A stretch of 33,088 bases of DNA from Burkholderiales bacterium (GTDB lineage Bacteria > Pseudomonadota > Gammaproteobacteria > Burkholderiales > Burkholderiaceae_C): NCBI GenBank assembly GCA_028868895.1, contig JAGWTP010000040.1:1-33088 (forward strand), read 5' to 3'. Shown here piece by piece: positions 7,820 to 15,796 of this stretch. A program made the position numbers and the translations under genes. Each line of letters starts with the position of its first letter. Position 1 is the stretch's first letter. The notes below the pieces were generated by a model. It ran no database searches and was not told the origin of the DNA. It saw only the letters and a program-made list of their open reading frames with translations.

Positions 7820-8920
7820 TCACGCGTCGGCGGCGATGAAGCCGGTGACTTCGAGGCCGTAGCCGGTCATGCTGGGCATGCGGCGCGGGCTGCCCAGCAG
7901 CTTCATCTTCACGATGCCGAGTTCGCGCAGGATCTGCGCGCCGATGCCGTAGGTGCGCAGGTCCATCTGCCCGGCCTGGCGCTCGCTGGCGCCGGTCGCG
8001 GGCAGCAGCTGCGACGTGAGCGCGGCGACGTCTTCGCCGCAGTTGAGCAACACTGCTGCGCCGCGCGGGCTGGCGTGCAGCACGGTGAGCGCCTTGGGCA
8101 GCGGCCAGGAGTGGTGGCACGGGGCGCCGACATCGAGCAGGTCCATCACCGACAGCGGTTCATGCACGCGCACCAGCACCTCGTCGTCAGGGGTCCAGGC
8201 GCCATGGGTCAATGCCAGGTGCAGCCCGCCGGTGCGGTCGCGAAAGGCGGTGCAGTCGAATTCGCCCTGTGCGGTGGCGAGCCGGCGCCGGCCGACACGC
8301 TCGATCAGCGTTTCGTTGCGGCTGCGGTGTTCGATCAGGTCGGCGATGGTGCCGATCTTCAGGCCGTGCTCGCGCGCGAAGGCGATCAGGTCGGGCAGGC
8401 GCGCCATCGTGCCGTCGTCCTTCATGACCTCGCAGATCACCGCGGCCGGCGTCAGGCCCGCCATGCCGGCCAGGTCGCAACCGGCCTCGGTGTGCCCGGC
8501 GCGCATCAGCACGCCGCCTTCCTGGGCTCGCAGCGGGAAGACGTGGCCGGGCTGCACCAGGTCGCTCGCCTTGGCGTCGCGCGCCACCGCGGCCTGTACG
8601 GTGCGAGCCCGGTCGGCGGCCGAGATGCCGGTGTCCACGCCGGTGGCGGCCTCGATCGAGACCGTGAACGCGGTGCCGTGGCGGGTGCCGTTGCGGTTCG
8701 TCATCGACTGCAGGTGCAGCCGGTCGCAGCGCTCGGGCGTGAGCGTGAGGCAGATCAGGCCGCGGCCGTAGCGCGCCATGAAGTTGATCGCCGCGGGGGT
8801 GACATGCTCGGCGGCGATCACCAGATCGCCTTCGTTCTCGCGGTCTTCTTCGTCGACGAGGATGATCATGCGGCCGGCGGCCAGCTCGGCCACGAGCTCG
8901 GGGATGGGGGACACAGACAT
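7820..8920 (-). CDS. ribBA: 3,4-dihydroxy-2-butanone 4-phosphate synthase with degenerate GTP cyclohydrolase II-like domain (RibBX type)
   Basis: 366 residues. Residues 1-200 are a complete RibB domain: [11 protein letters not shown] (23-33), [13 protein letters not shown] (79-91), [13 protein letters not shown], and [20 protein letters not shown] (125-144). It forms 3,4-dihydroxybutanone 4-phosphate from ribulose 5-phosphate. Residues 208-366 align in outline with GTP cyclohydrolase II and retain [17 protein letters not shown], but the zinc-binding segment normally read as HSECLTGD followed by a CDC motif is here [18 protein letters not shown]. The RQEGRGIGL-type motif is replaced by [14 protein letters not shown] cyclohydrolase II activity is therefore not expected, so a separate RibA should exist elsewhere. 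This architecture is the known RibBX variant of proteobacteria. Confidence 0.93.
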   Translation of the reverse strand: MSVSPIPELVAELAAGRMIILVDEEDRENEGDLVIAAEHVTPAAINFMARYGRGLICLTLTPERCDRLHLQSMTNRNGTRHGTAFTVSIEAATGVDTGISAADRARTVQAAVARDAKASDLVQPGHVFPLRAQEGGVLMRAGHTEAGCDLAGMAGLTPAAVICEVMKDDGTMARLPDLIAFAREHGLKIGTIADLIEHRSRNETLIERVGRRRLATAQGEFDCTAFRDRTGGLHLALTHGAWTPDDEVLVRVHEPLSVMDLLDVGAPCHHSWPLPKALTVLHASPRGAAVLLNCGEDVAALTSQLLPATGASERQAGQMDLRTYGIGAQILRELGIVKMKLLGSPRRMPSMTGYGLEVTGFIAADA

Positions 8921-8987
8921 GCCTGAATTGTAGGTGCCGGCTTCGGGTTTGCCCGAGCGGCGCGGCGATGCGCGGCCTCGATCGACG

Positions 8988-9623
8988 CTAGGCGGTCTTC
9001 GGCGCGGTCAGCATGCGCTCGACGTAGCGCGCGATCAGGTCGATCTCGAGGTTGACGCGCGCACCGGCCGTCAAGTGGCCGAGCGTCGTGTGCGTGAGCG
9101 TGTGCGGGATCAGGTTGATGCTGAGCTCGCAGCCGTCGGCCGCACCGGCCATGTCGGCGACGCGGTTGACCGTCAGGCTCACGCCGTTGACGGTGATCGA
9201 GCCCTTGTAGGCGATGAAGCGCGCCAGCGCGGCGGGCGTTGCGATGCGCAACTCCCACGACTCGCCGACCGGTGCGAAGTGCGTGACGGTGCCGATACCG
9301 TCCACGTGCCCGCTGACGAGGTGGCCGCCGAGCCGGTCGTTCGCGCGCAGCGCCTTCTCGAGGTTCAGCGGGCCGGGTTCGGCCAGGCCGGCGGTCTTGG
9401 CCAGGCTCTCGGCGGAGACGTCGATCGTGAAGCGCCGCGCCGGCAAATCCAGCGTCGTGACCGTCATGCACGCGCCGTTCAGCGCGATGCTGTCGCCCGG
9501 TTGCACGTCGTCGAGGAAACCGGCCGGCGCCTCGATCGTGAGCTGCTTGCCGTGCGCGGTACCGGCGCCGAGCGCGTGTGCCTGGGTGATGCGGCCGAGG
9601 CCGCTGACGATGCCGGTGAACAT
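8988..9623 (-). CDS. ribE: Riboflavin synthase, alpha subunit
   Basis: 211 residues, the usual length for the two-lumazine-domain enzyme. It dismutates two ribityllumazine molecules to riboflavin plus a pyrimidine that re-enters the pathway. The N-terminus MFTGIVSGLGRI is diagnostic (MFTGIV). The first barrel contains GDSIALNGACMTVT (about 54-67). The second contains a repeat of the same fold with YKGSITVNGVSLTVNRV (about 132-148). The ATG overlaps the ribD stop by one base (TGATG at 9621-9625), so it is translationally coupled. A 67-base gap without an FMN riboswitch-like sequence separates it from ribBA. Confidence 0.95.
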   Translation of the reverse strand: MFTGIVSGLGRITQAHALGAGTAHGKQLTIEAPAGFLDDVQPGDSIALNGACMTVTTLDLPARRFTIDVSAESLAKTAGLAEPGPLNLEKALRANDRLGGHLVSGHVDGIGTVTHFAPVGESWELRIATPAALARFIAYKGSITVNGVSLTVNRVADMAGAADGCELSINLIPHTLTHTTLGHLTAGARVNLEIDLIARYVERMLTAPKTA

Positions 9624-10756
9624 CAGGCGATTGTCTCAGGCCCGGCCGCGGTCTTGAACGCCGGGCGGGCGAGCAGGCGCAGGTCGTCGCCGACCGGCGT
9701 GACGCTGACGAAGCGCAGCGCCAGGCTGTCCTGCAGCCGCTCGAGCGGCCCGAACGCCGCGAGTTCGCGGCCGATGCCGAGCAGGCGCGGTGCCATGTAG
9801 ATCAGGAACTCGTCGACCCGGCCCTCGCGCACGAACGAGCCGTTGAGCTTGTGGCCGGCCTCGACATGCAACTCGTTGACGCCACGCGCGGCCAGGTCGG
9901 CCAGCATCACCGCAAGATCGACCTTGCCGTTCGCGCCGGGCACCAGCGCGATCTGCGCGCCGCGGGCCTCCAGCGCGGCGCGTCGCTCGGGCTCGGGCGC
10001 GGCGGCGTAGATCAGCACCTGGCCCGGAGCGTCGAGGATGCGCGCTGCCGGTGGCGTGTCCAGGCGCGAATCGACTATCACGCGCAGTGGCTGCAGGGCG
10101 GTCTCGACCAGCCGCACGTCCAGGCGCGGGTCGTCGTCGAGCACGGTGCCCACGCCGGTCAGCAGCGCGCCGGCGCGCTTGCGCCAGGCGTGGCCGTCGG
10201 TGCGCGCGGCCATGCCGGTGATCCACTGGCTGGCGCCGTTGTTCAGCGCGGTGCGCCCGTCGAGCGACACCGCGGCCTTCAGTCGCAACCACGGCGTGCC
10301 GCGCTCCATGCGCGAGAAGAAGCCGATGTTGAGTTCGCGCGCGGCCTCGGCGAGCGCGCCGATCTCGACCTCGATGCCGGCCGCGCGCAGGCGCGCCGCG
10401 CCCTGGCCGGCGACGAGCTGGTTCGGGTCCTGCACTGCCATCGCCACGCGCGCGATGCCGGCGGCGATCAGGGCTTCGCAGCAGGGTGGCGTGCGGCCGA
10501 AGTGCGAGCAGGGCTCGAGCGTGACATGCGCGGTGGCGCCGCGCGCGCTCGCGCCGCGCTGCTGCAGGTCGCGCAGCGCCATCACCTCGGCGTGCGCGCC
10601 GCCGGCCTGCTGGGTGTGGCCGCGGCCGAGCACGCGGCCGTCGGCGGCAGTGATCACGCAGCCCACGCGCGGGTTCGGCTCGCACAGGCCGATCGCGGCG
10701 TGGGCGAGCGCGAGCGCTTCGTGCATCGGCGTGGCGAAGGGGGGTGTCGGGTTCAT
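9623..10756 (-). CDS. ribD: Bifunctional riboflavin deaminase/reductase
   Basis: 377 residues from the ATG at 10756; a second in-frame ATG at 10726 (MHEALALAH) is possible because neither has a strong ribosome-binding site. Residues 1-145 are the zinc deaminase domain with the ligand motifs HAEVMAL and PCSHFGRTPPC. Residues 150-370 are the NADPH reductase domain (RLKAAVSLDGRTAL, and SQWITGMAARTDGHAWR). It deaminates and reduces the pyrimidine released from GTP ring opening. It is the first gene of the rib run and begins only 11 bases after the pilV-like stop, so its promoter must lie inside or upstream of the pilin genes unless one is hidden in the coding sequence. Confidence 0.95.
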   Translation of the reverse strand: MNPTPPFATPMHEALALAHAAIGLCEPNPRVGCVITAADGRVLGRGHTQQAGGAHAEVMALRDLQQRGASARGATAHVTLEPCSHFGRTPPCCEALIAAGIARVAMAVQDPNQLVAGQGAARLRAAGIEVEIGALAEAARELNIGFFSRMERGTPWLRLKAAVSLDGRTALNNGASQWITGMAARTDGHAWRKRAGALLTGVGTVLDDDPRLDVRLVETALQPLRVIVDSRLDTPPAARILDAPGQVLIYAAAPEPERRAALEARGAQIALVPGANGKVDLAVMLADLAARGVNELHVEAGHKLNGSFVREGRVDEFLIYMAPRLLGIGRELAAFGPLERLQDSLALRFVSVTPVGDDLRLLARPAFKTAAGPETIA

Positions 10757-10767
10757 GGCCGGGAGTG

Positions 10768-12057
10768 TCAGGGTTGGTGCTGCACGGTGCCCAGGTCGAC
10801 GTCGATGTCGGCGCCACGGCCCGCGACCTGAACCGCGTGACCGCCCGGGCAGATCTCGGTGCCCAGGATCACGAGAAAGTTCTGGTTCGCAAGCGCGGTT
10901 TCGACGGCGGCGTAACGCGCCGGGTGCTCGATGTTCGCATCGATTGCGCCGCTGCCGTCGAGGTCGGCGCTGTAGCGGCACACGCGCCGCTCGGCCACGC
11001 TGCTGCCGATGCTCCAGCCGACGGGTTGCAGCGTCGTGCGGCCCGACCACTGGCCGCTGGCCAGCGGGTACACCACGCAGCGATACGCGAGGTAGCGCTC
11101 GCCGGTTTCGGCCCAGCCCAGAAGGCCCATCGACGCCGGCGTGGCGTCGATCGGCACGGCGTTGAATTGCAGGCGGCCGGCGACGCCGTACGACACGGTC
11201 TTCATCGCCTCGGTGGCGCAGTCCGGCGCGCTCGTGTAGCTGCCGCCGGACAGGGCCAGCGCGACCGTTGCCGCCATCGGCAGGTCGTTGGCCGCGGCCG
11301 CGTCGGGCGGCGACGCCGACGAGTAGCGTACGACGCCGCTGAGCACGCGGCCGACGGTCGCGTCGCAACGGGCCAGGTCGGCGAGCGTCAGGTCGCGGGT
11401 CGAGGTGACCGCGTTGACGCCGGTGCAGCGGCCGGTGACTGCGCCACTGTGGTTGTCGAACACCCAGGCGATCGACCCATTCGCCACCGGCTTGAACGCG
11501 CTGCGGCCGTCGCCGAGGTCCTTGGCCGCAATCGGGATCGCCGACGAGCGCCCGAACGGCCGCTGCACCGAGGCATCGCCGCGCGCCAGCGCCAACGCGC
11601 CGCTGAAGGCCGGGTCGGCGCCGGCAATGACCGAACTCAACGCCACCTGTTGCGCGCCGCCGCTGCGGTCGGTCCAGCTCACGGTCACCGAGGCCGCTTT
11701 CGCGCTCGGCGTGCCGCCGGCATCGACCGCGCGGGCGACGAGGTAGCTCGTGTCGGTGGCGTAGCCGGAGTCGGAATCGACCGTGCGCGAGCGGCTCGCG
11801 ATGTCGTTGTACGAGCGTGCGCCGCTCGCAGCGGCAAGCACCGCATAGGCGCGCAGCGACTCGAGGTCTTCCTGCGCCAGCCGCACCGCCTCGGAGCGCT
11901 GGCGCGCCATGTCGGCATTCAGGCGCAGGTGCGTTTGCACACGCGCCACCGTCAGCATGCCCAGCGTGAGCACCAGGAACGCGATCAGCGCCTCGAGCAG
12001 CGTGGTGCCGCGTTGGCCACGTCGGGCGTGGGTCGCAAGAGGAGCAAGTGGGCGCAT
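10768..12057 (-). CDS. PilV-like minor pilin / type IV pilus modification protein, unusually long
   Basis: 429 residues; the ATG at 12057 follows GGAGG by 7 bases. The N-terminus has a prepilin leader ending RRGQRG, then TTLLEALIAFLVLTLGMLTV with Glu at position +5, the class III signal and hydrophobic helix of type IV pilin-like proteins. The context (last gene after pilW and pilX) and the LVLTLGML helix point to PilV. Typical PilV proteins are under about 200 residues, so the roughly 350-residue globular part is unusual; it contains several Cys (for example ARCDA, DCATEA, YRCVVYP, RVCRYSADLDGSG, EICPGG). DLDGSGAIDAN looks like a calcium-binding loop of the EF-hand or dockerin kind. I cannot assign a function to the large domain. 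Confidence 0.72.
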   Translation of the reverse strand: MRPLAPLATHARRGQRGTTLLEALIAFLVLTLGMLTVARVQTHLRLNADMARQRSEAVRLAQEDLESLRAYAVLAAASGARSYNDIASRSRTVDSDSGYATDTSYLVARAVDAGGTPSAKAASVTVSWTDRSGGAQQVALSSVIAGADPAFSGALALARGDASVQRPFGRSSAIPIAAKDLGDGRSAFKPVANGSIAWVFDNHSGAVTGRCTGVNAVTSTRDLTLADLARCDATVGRVLSGVVRYSSASPPDAAAANDLPMAATVALALSGGSYTSAPDCATEAMKTVSYGVAGRLQFNAVPIDATPASMGLLGWAETGERYLAYRCVVYPLASGQWSGRTTLQPVGWSIGSSVAERRVCRYSADLDGSGAIDANIEHPARYAAVETALANQNFLVILGTEICPGGHAVQVAGRGADIDVDLGTVQHQP

Positions 12058-12129
12058 CAGGGAGCCTCCGTGTTTTGCACTGCAGTGCATTCGCCGGTCG
12101 GGCGGCCGGGCAGGCGCCTGGCGGGCCGT

Positions 12130-13413
12130 TCAGAAGTCTCGCCAGCTGCCGTTGACGCGGGCGAAGCTGCCGGCGTTGCCCGCAAGCACGGCGAGCACCG
12201 CGGTGTCGTAGAAGAACTCCGGCGCGCCGGTGCCCTGGTAGCCGCCTTCGGACAGTGCCGCGCCGCGCACGAAGGCGCCGCCGGCGGTGTCGTCCCAGCG
12301 CAGCGCGGCGCCGTAGAGCACACCGTACAGGGCCACCGCGCCTTCGAGCCGCACCGCGCCGCTGGTGGCAATCGCGACCGGGCGCTGCGGCGAGCCCAGC
12401 GTCAGCGGGCCGCTGAGCGCGAGGTCGCCGTCGACCCAGATCAGCGCGCTGTCGGCGGTCGCGTCGATCGCCGCGGCGAGCGCGCCGCTGCAGTCGCCGC
12501 GGCAAACGATGCGGGTCACGGCCGGCTGGTTCTTCCAACCTGCCTTGTCGATGCCGAAGGCCGCGGCGAAGTAGCGATCGGTGCCCAGGGCCGCGAGGGC
12601 ACCGTCGCCGCCGACCAGCGCGCCGGACGTCGGTGCACCGGCCGGTGTGGTCAAGCGAGCCCGGCTCGCGGCGATGCTGGTGCCGGCGTGGATCGCGATG
12701 CCGGTGGTGGGGTCGGGGTTGTGCACGCCCACCGTTGCGGTGTCGGCGTCGAAAGCGCCGCGGGTGGTGATCGCAGCGGCTGGCGGCGTGTGCAGCCCGG
12801 CGAGCAGGCCGAAGGCGACCTCGATCTTCGCGGTGGCGTCGGCGCCGGCCGCGGCATCCGGCCGGCAGGCTCCGGCCAGGCTCGTGCAGCCGGTGGCCGA
12901 GATGCGCACGATGCCGGGCTTGTCGCCGGGCAGGAACTGCAGCGTGAACGCGGCAGCGGGGGTGGTGCCCTCCGGCGGGTCGAGCGTCGGCAGGCCCGTC
13001 GATGGGCAGCTGCAGGCCCAGCCGCTGCCCGAGCGCACGCAGGTCGGGTGCAATGCGGTGGCCACGCCGGAGTCGCTCCAGGTGGCGGGCACGAACATGG
13101 CGCTGGCATGCACGTAGTTCAGGTAGCGGCTGCGAAACGAGCTCGCCACCGGGTCGACCGTGGGCCGGCAGTCGGGGCCGAGGCGCTGCGGCTGGTTGAG
13201 TTGCGCGAGCGCCCAATCGAGGCCGGCCTGCGCCGCCTCGAAGGCCTGCGTCGACCGGTACTGGTTGGCGGCGCTGCGCTGCTCGAAGACCAAGTTGCGG
13301 TTGACGAACAGCGCCACCAGCATCATCGCGAAGAACAGCAGCATCGTAACCACCAGCGCGGCCGCGCCGCGTTGGCCGCGGGTACTTTTGGGATGCATGA
13401 ACGAGGCTCTCAT
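12130..13413 (-). CDS. pilX: PilX-like minor pilin component, unusually long
   Basis: 427 residues from the ATG at 13413, one base beyond the pilW stop. A GTG at 13425 and an ATG at 13398 are alternative starts. The N-terminal sequence TRGQRGAAALVVTMLLFFAM continues into a single hydrophobic helix without the +5 Glu, typical of the PilX N-terminal domain. The helix continues into LVFEQRSAANQYRSTQAFEAAQAGLDWALAQLN, a standard PilX helix. The remaining 330 or so residues are Ala/Gly/Thr-rich with paired Cys (PTCVRSGSGWACSCP, CTSLAGACRP, CRGDCSG). The protein should be a low-abundance pseudopilin that helps initiate pilus assembly. It is about twice the usual PilX size. Confidence 0.8.
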   Translation of the reverse strand: MRASFMHPKSTRGQRGAAALVVTMLLFFAMMLVALFVNRNLVFEQRSAANQYRSTQAFEAAQAGLDWALAQLNQPQRLGPDCRPTVDPVASSFRSRYLNYVHASAMFVPATWSDSGVATALHPTCVRSGSGWACSCPSTGLPTLDPPEGTTPAAAFTLQFLPGDKPGIVRISATGCTSLAGACRPDAAAGADATAKIEVAFGLLAGLHTPPAAAITTRGAFDADTATVGVHNPDPTTGIAIHAGTSIAASRARLTTPAGAPTSGALVGGDGALAALGTDRYFAAAFGIDKAGWKNQPAVTRIVCRGDCSGALAAAIDATADSALIWVDGDLALSGPLTLGSPQRPVAIATSGAVRLEGAVALYGVLYGAALRWDDTAGGAFVRGAALSEGGYQGTGAPEFFYDTAVLAVLAGNAGSFARVNGSWRDF

Positions 13414-13414
13414 T

Positions 13415-14113
13415 TCACGTTGCACAGGCGCCGATGACAGGGTCGTTGCGCAGCCGCACCTGGCTGCGCACGCTGCGCGACACGCCGGCGTCGCCGACCA
13501 GGCGGCCGGTGATCGCCACCGCGAGGCTGCGCACCTGCTGGTGCGGCGGGCAGGTGGCGCTGCCGGCCGGGCAGGCGCTGGCGCAGTAGCCCTGAAGATC
13601 GATGTCCTGCACTGTCGGCGTGACGTCGAACGCGGTGACGCGCAAGGTGCCCGTATCGGTGAGCGCCTGCCAGTTGGCGGCGCCGAGCTGCATTTCGATC
13701 GCGCCGTTGCGCAGCCGGAATCCGAACTGCTCGTTGCCGTCGACCGCGTTGTTCTCGTTCACGTCGCGCGAGTAGCGAAAGCTCACCGCGTCGGAAGCGG
13801 CGGCGCCCGGCGATACGGCCGTGTAGGGATTGGTGGCGGCGCTCGCCGCGCCCGCGGTCCAGACGCCGCTGGTCGCCGCGTCCCAGTAGCCGGCGCGGCG
13901 CAAGTCGCGTGTGATCACGTCGGCGGCGCTGCGCAGGTCCTGCATCAGGCGCGCCTCGAGCAGCAGCGCGCGGTTCTCGCGCAGGTTGCCGGCCAGCATC
14001 GTCGCGCCCGTCGCGGCGATGAACAGCGCGATCGCGGTGCCCACCAGCAGCTCGACCATCGACAGGCCACGCTCGGCCCGGCGCGCGAACGGACGGCGTG
14101 ATGCCGGCGCCAT
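13415..14113 (-). CDS. pilW: PilW-like minor pilin
   Basis: 232 residues. Prepilin leader MAPASRRPFARRAERG is followed by LSMVELLVGTAIALFIAATG with Glu at +5 (residue 21), the peptidase cleavage and assembly signature. The helix continues into LRENRALLLEARLMQDLRSAADVITRDLRRAGYW, the characteristic PilW segment. The globular part has SDAVSFRYSRD and a Cys cluster GYCASACPAGSATCPP near residues 170-186. The ATG overlaps the preceding pilE-like stop by one base (TGATG, 14111-14115). It acts in the cytoplasmic membrane and periplasm as part of the pilus tip or initiation complex. Confidence 0.88.
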   Translation of the reverse strand: MAPASRRPFARRAERGLSMVELLVGTAIALFIAATGATMLAGNLRENRALLLEARLMQDLRSAADVITRDLRRAGYWDAATSGVWTAGAASAATNPYTAVSPGAAASDAVSFRYSRDVNENNAVDGNEQFGFRLRNGAIEMQLGAANWQALTDTGTLRVTAFDVTPTVQDIDLQGYCASACPAGSATCPPHQQVRSLAVAITGRLVGDAGVSRSVRSQVRLRNDPVIGACAT

Positions 14114-14631
14114 CACAGGTTCCAGCACTTGCGGTTGATCGGCGCCGGGTTGGTCGCCGAGCTGTCCGCGCCCGAGGCGTAGACCAGGTTCAGGCCGACG
14201 GCGCTGAGCTTCATGTGGCGGCAGGCGGTGTCGCGTGCCTGCGCACCGGTGGCGGTGGCGTGCACGTCGTAGCCGTCGGCACCCGAGGCGCTCACCCGCA
14301 GCAGGTAGTGCCCGGCCGACGAGGTGGCGGTCACGCCGATCTCGGCGAGGCTGCCGTAGGTGTTTGCGTTGCCGCGAAAGCGCTCCTGCGCGGCCTGAAT
14401 CAGCATCATCGACACCAGCACGTCGGTGCGCCGCGCCCGCTGCAGCGGTCCTTCGAACGACGGCAACGCCAGGCTCGAGAGCACGCCGACGATCGCGACG
14501 CCGATCATCAGCTCGATCAGCGTGAAACCGCCGCATGCCCGCGTGCCCCGGCGCGGGCGGGTGGCGGCGGGACGTTCGTTCGCGGCAGCGTGTGGCAGAT
14601 CGAGGCGCGGCGCGTGAGTGGAAGTGATCAT
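14113..14631 (-). CDS. pilE: PilE-like type IV pilin
   Basis: 172 residues. A long leader of 35 residues ends RACGG, before FTLIELMIGVAIVGVLSSLA, the classic type IV prepilin cleavage site with Phe +1 and Glu +5. The helix is followed by EGPLQRARRTDVLVSMMLIQ and AAQERFRGNANTYGSL, typical of PilE-type minor pilins of beta- and gammaproteobacteria. Cys residues late in the protein (DTACRHMKL and INRKCWNL) would close the D-region disulfide loop. The leader is longer than the usual 6-20 residues, so an internal start is possible, but no other ATG lies between residue 1 and the cleavage site. Start 14631 is 15 bases after the fimT stop. Confidence 0.85.
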   Translation of the reverse strand: MITSTHAPRLDLPHAAANERPAATRPRRGTRACGGFTLIELMIGVAIVGVLSSLALPSFEGPLQRARRTDVLVSMMLIQAAQERFRGNANTYGSLAEIGVTATSSAGHYLLRVSASGADGYDVHATATGAQARDTACRHMKLSAVGLNLVYASGADSSATNPAPINRKCWNL

Positions 14632-14646
14632 GGTGCCGGTGCCCTT

Positions 14647-15204
14647 TCAGCAGGCGCGGTAACCGCGTGCCAGCGCTTGCGGCGAACAGGAGCGCACGCG
14701 CCCCATCACATTGACCACGTGGTGCACCGCGCGGCCCTGCGTGCCGAGCAGGCGCAAGGTTCCGGTCGGCGAGGCGGTGCCATGCAGCGGGTCGAACAGC
14801 ATCGAGCCGACGTTGCCTTGCAGGGCGACGCGGTCGATGCCGGCCACGGTCACGGTCTTGATCTCGCGTGCGTCGCCACGGCATTGCGCCGCGCCGGCCA
14901 CGTCGCAGTGGCACTGGTCGGCCGCGCCGCTGTGGATCACGTAGCAGCTGCCGCCCGGGCTGGCGTGCAGGCTCAGGCGCAGCGGCAGGTTGCGCGCCAC
15001 CGCTTCGGTGCGGATGAACTGGAGGTCGGTGGCGAGCTGCGTGGCCGCGCCTTCGAGCCGGCGCGTGTCGATCAGGTCCTGCAGGCCGGGCGCGGCGGTG
15101 GTGGCGGCGATGACCGTCACCGCGAGCACGACACAGGCCTCGATCAGCGTGACGCCGCGATGCCGGCGGCGGGCGTTGCGGGCCGATGCGGTTGGGGTGT
15201 TCAT
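14647..15204 (-). CDS. fimT: FimT/GspH-like pseudopilin
   Basis: 185 residues from the ATG at 15204, preceded by CGGAG five bases upstream. A longer frame to 15231 exists but lacks this ribosome-binding site. Leader MNTPTASARNARRRHRG is cleaved before VTLIEACVVLAVTVIAATTA (Glu +5). The helix and following APGLQDLIDTRRLEGAATQL and ATDLQFIRTEAVARN are diagnostic for the GspH/FimT family. A Cys-rich segment lies at about residues 85-109 (SCYVIHSG, QCHCDVAGAAQC) and another Cys pair near the C-terminus. It is the first gene of the pilin run; the 120 bases upstream separate it from nrdR. Confidence 0.87.
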   Translation of the reverse strand: MNTPTASARNARRRHRGVTLIEACVVLAVTVIAATTAAPGLQDLIDTRRLEGAATQLATDLQFIRTEAVARNLPLRLSLHASPGGSCYVIHSGAADQCHCDVAGAAQCRGDAREIKTVTVAGIDRVALQGNVGSMLFDPLHGTASPTGTLRLLGTQGRAVHHVVNVMGRVRSCSPQALARGYRAC

Positions 15205-15299
15205 CTGTGCTCCGGATGTGAACGAATGCACAGACTGTAGAAAGCCAGGCCGCGCGGCGCGACCCCATGAGGTGGGAGGCCGGTGCCCCTCCGGCGGGC

Positions 15300-15315
15300 G
15301 CCCCCGTTCGGGGGC
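15300..15315 (-). terminator. Weak hairpin after nrdR
   Basis: Six C residues and six G residues, GCCCCC (15300-15305) and GGGGGC (15310-15315), form a perfect stem around GTTC, beginning 9 bases after the nrdR stop. On the minus strand it is not followed by a U-run, so Rho-dependent or partial termination is more likely than intrinsic termination. Confidence 0.35.
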
Positions 15316-15324
15316 CGGCCCGGC

Positions 15325-15768
15325 TCAGATGTCGCGGATCAGCTGCCGGAACTCGTCGACGTCTTCAAAGCTGCGGTAGACCGACGCGAAACGCACGTAG
15401 GCGACCTTGTCGATGCGCTTGAGTTCGCGCATCACGAGTTCGCCCAGCCGCGTGGACGGCACCTCCCTGGCGCCGCTGTTGAGCAGCTTGTCCTGGATGC
15501 GCTCCATGGCGGCGTCGATCTGCTCGACGCTGACCGGCCGCTTGCGCAGCGCCAGGCTCATCGACGCGCGGATCTTTGCGGCGTCGAACTCGGCGCGCGT
15601 GCCGTCCTTCTTGACGACCGAGGGCAGCGCGATCTCGGCACGCTCGTAGGTCGTGAAACGCTTGTCGCAGCTGTGGCATCGGCGCCGGCGGCGCACCACG
15701 TCACCTTCGTCCGACTCGCGCGTCTCGACGACCTGGGTTTCCTCGTGGCTGCAAAAGGGGCAACGCAT
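15325..15768 (-). CDS. nrdR: NrdR, transcriptional repressor of ribonucleotide reductase genes
   Basis: 147 residues, the family length. An N-terminal zinc ribbon [17 protein letters not shown] has Cys3 and Cys6, with [14 protein letters not shown] supplying Cys31 and Cys34. An ATP-cone domain at about residues 49-140 ([20 protein letters not shown]) binds ATP/dATP. NrdR represses nrd operons by binding NrdR boxes when dATP is high. The start lies 28 bases after the glyA stop on the same strand, the frequent glyA-nrdR arrangement in betaproteobacteria, so both are probably read from the promoter and riboswitch leader upstream of glyA. Confidence 0.96.
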   Translation of the reverse strand: MRCPFCSHEETQVVETRESDEGDVVRRRRRCHSCDKRFTTYERAEIALPSVVKKDGTRAEFDAAKIRASMSLALRKRPVSVEQIDAAMERIQDKLLNSGAREVPSTRLGELVMRELKRIDKVAYVRFASVYRSFEDVDEFRQLIRDI

Positions 15769-15796
15769 GGCGGGTGGCGCCCCGGTTCGGCGCGGC

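Noticed and set aside
8921-8987. FMN riboswitch upstream of ribBA
   Set aside because: The gap is only 67 bases and lacks the conserved FMN-element sequences; the ribD upstream gap is 11 bases.
10757-13216. Extension of the ribD frame into a 1197-codon protein
   Set aside because: The extra N-terminal part is an out-of-frame reading of the pilV-like and pilX genes; the true start is near 10756, where the conserved deaminase domain begins.
10744-13437. Plus-strand open frame of 897 codons opposite the pilV-like and pilX genes
   Set aside because: Same antisense composition bias; the minus-strand frames carry pilin signatures with ribosome-binding sites.
15205-15324. Sigma54 promoter upstream of the pilin cluster
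   Set aside because: CTGGCTTTCTACAGT superficially recalls a -24/-12 element, but the GG and GC dinucleotides are not correctly spaced.
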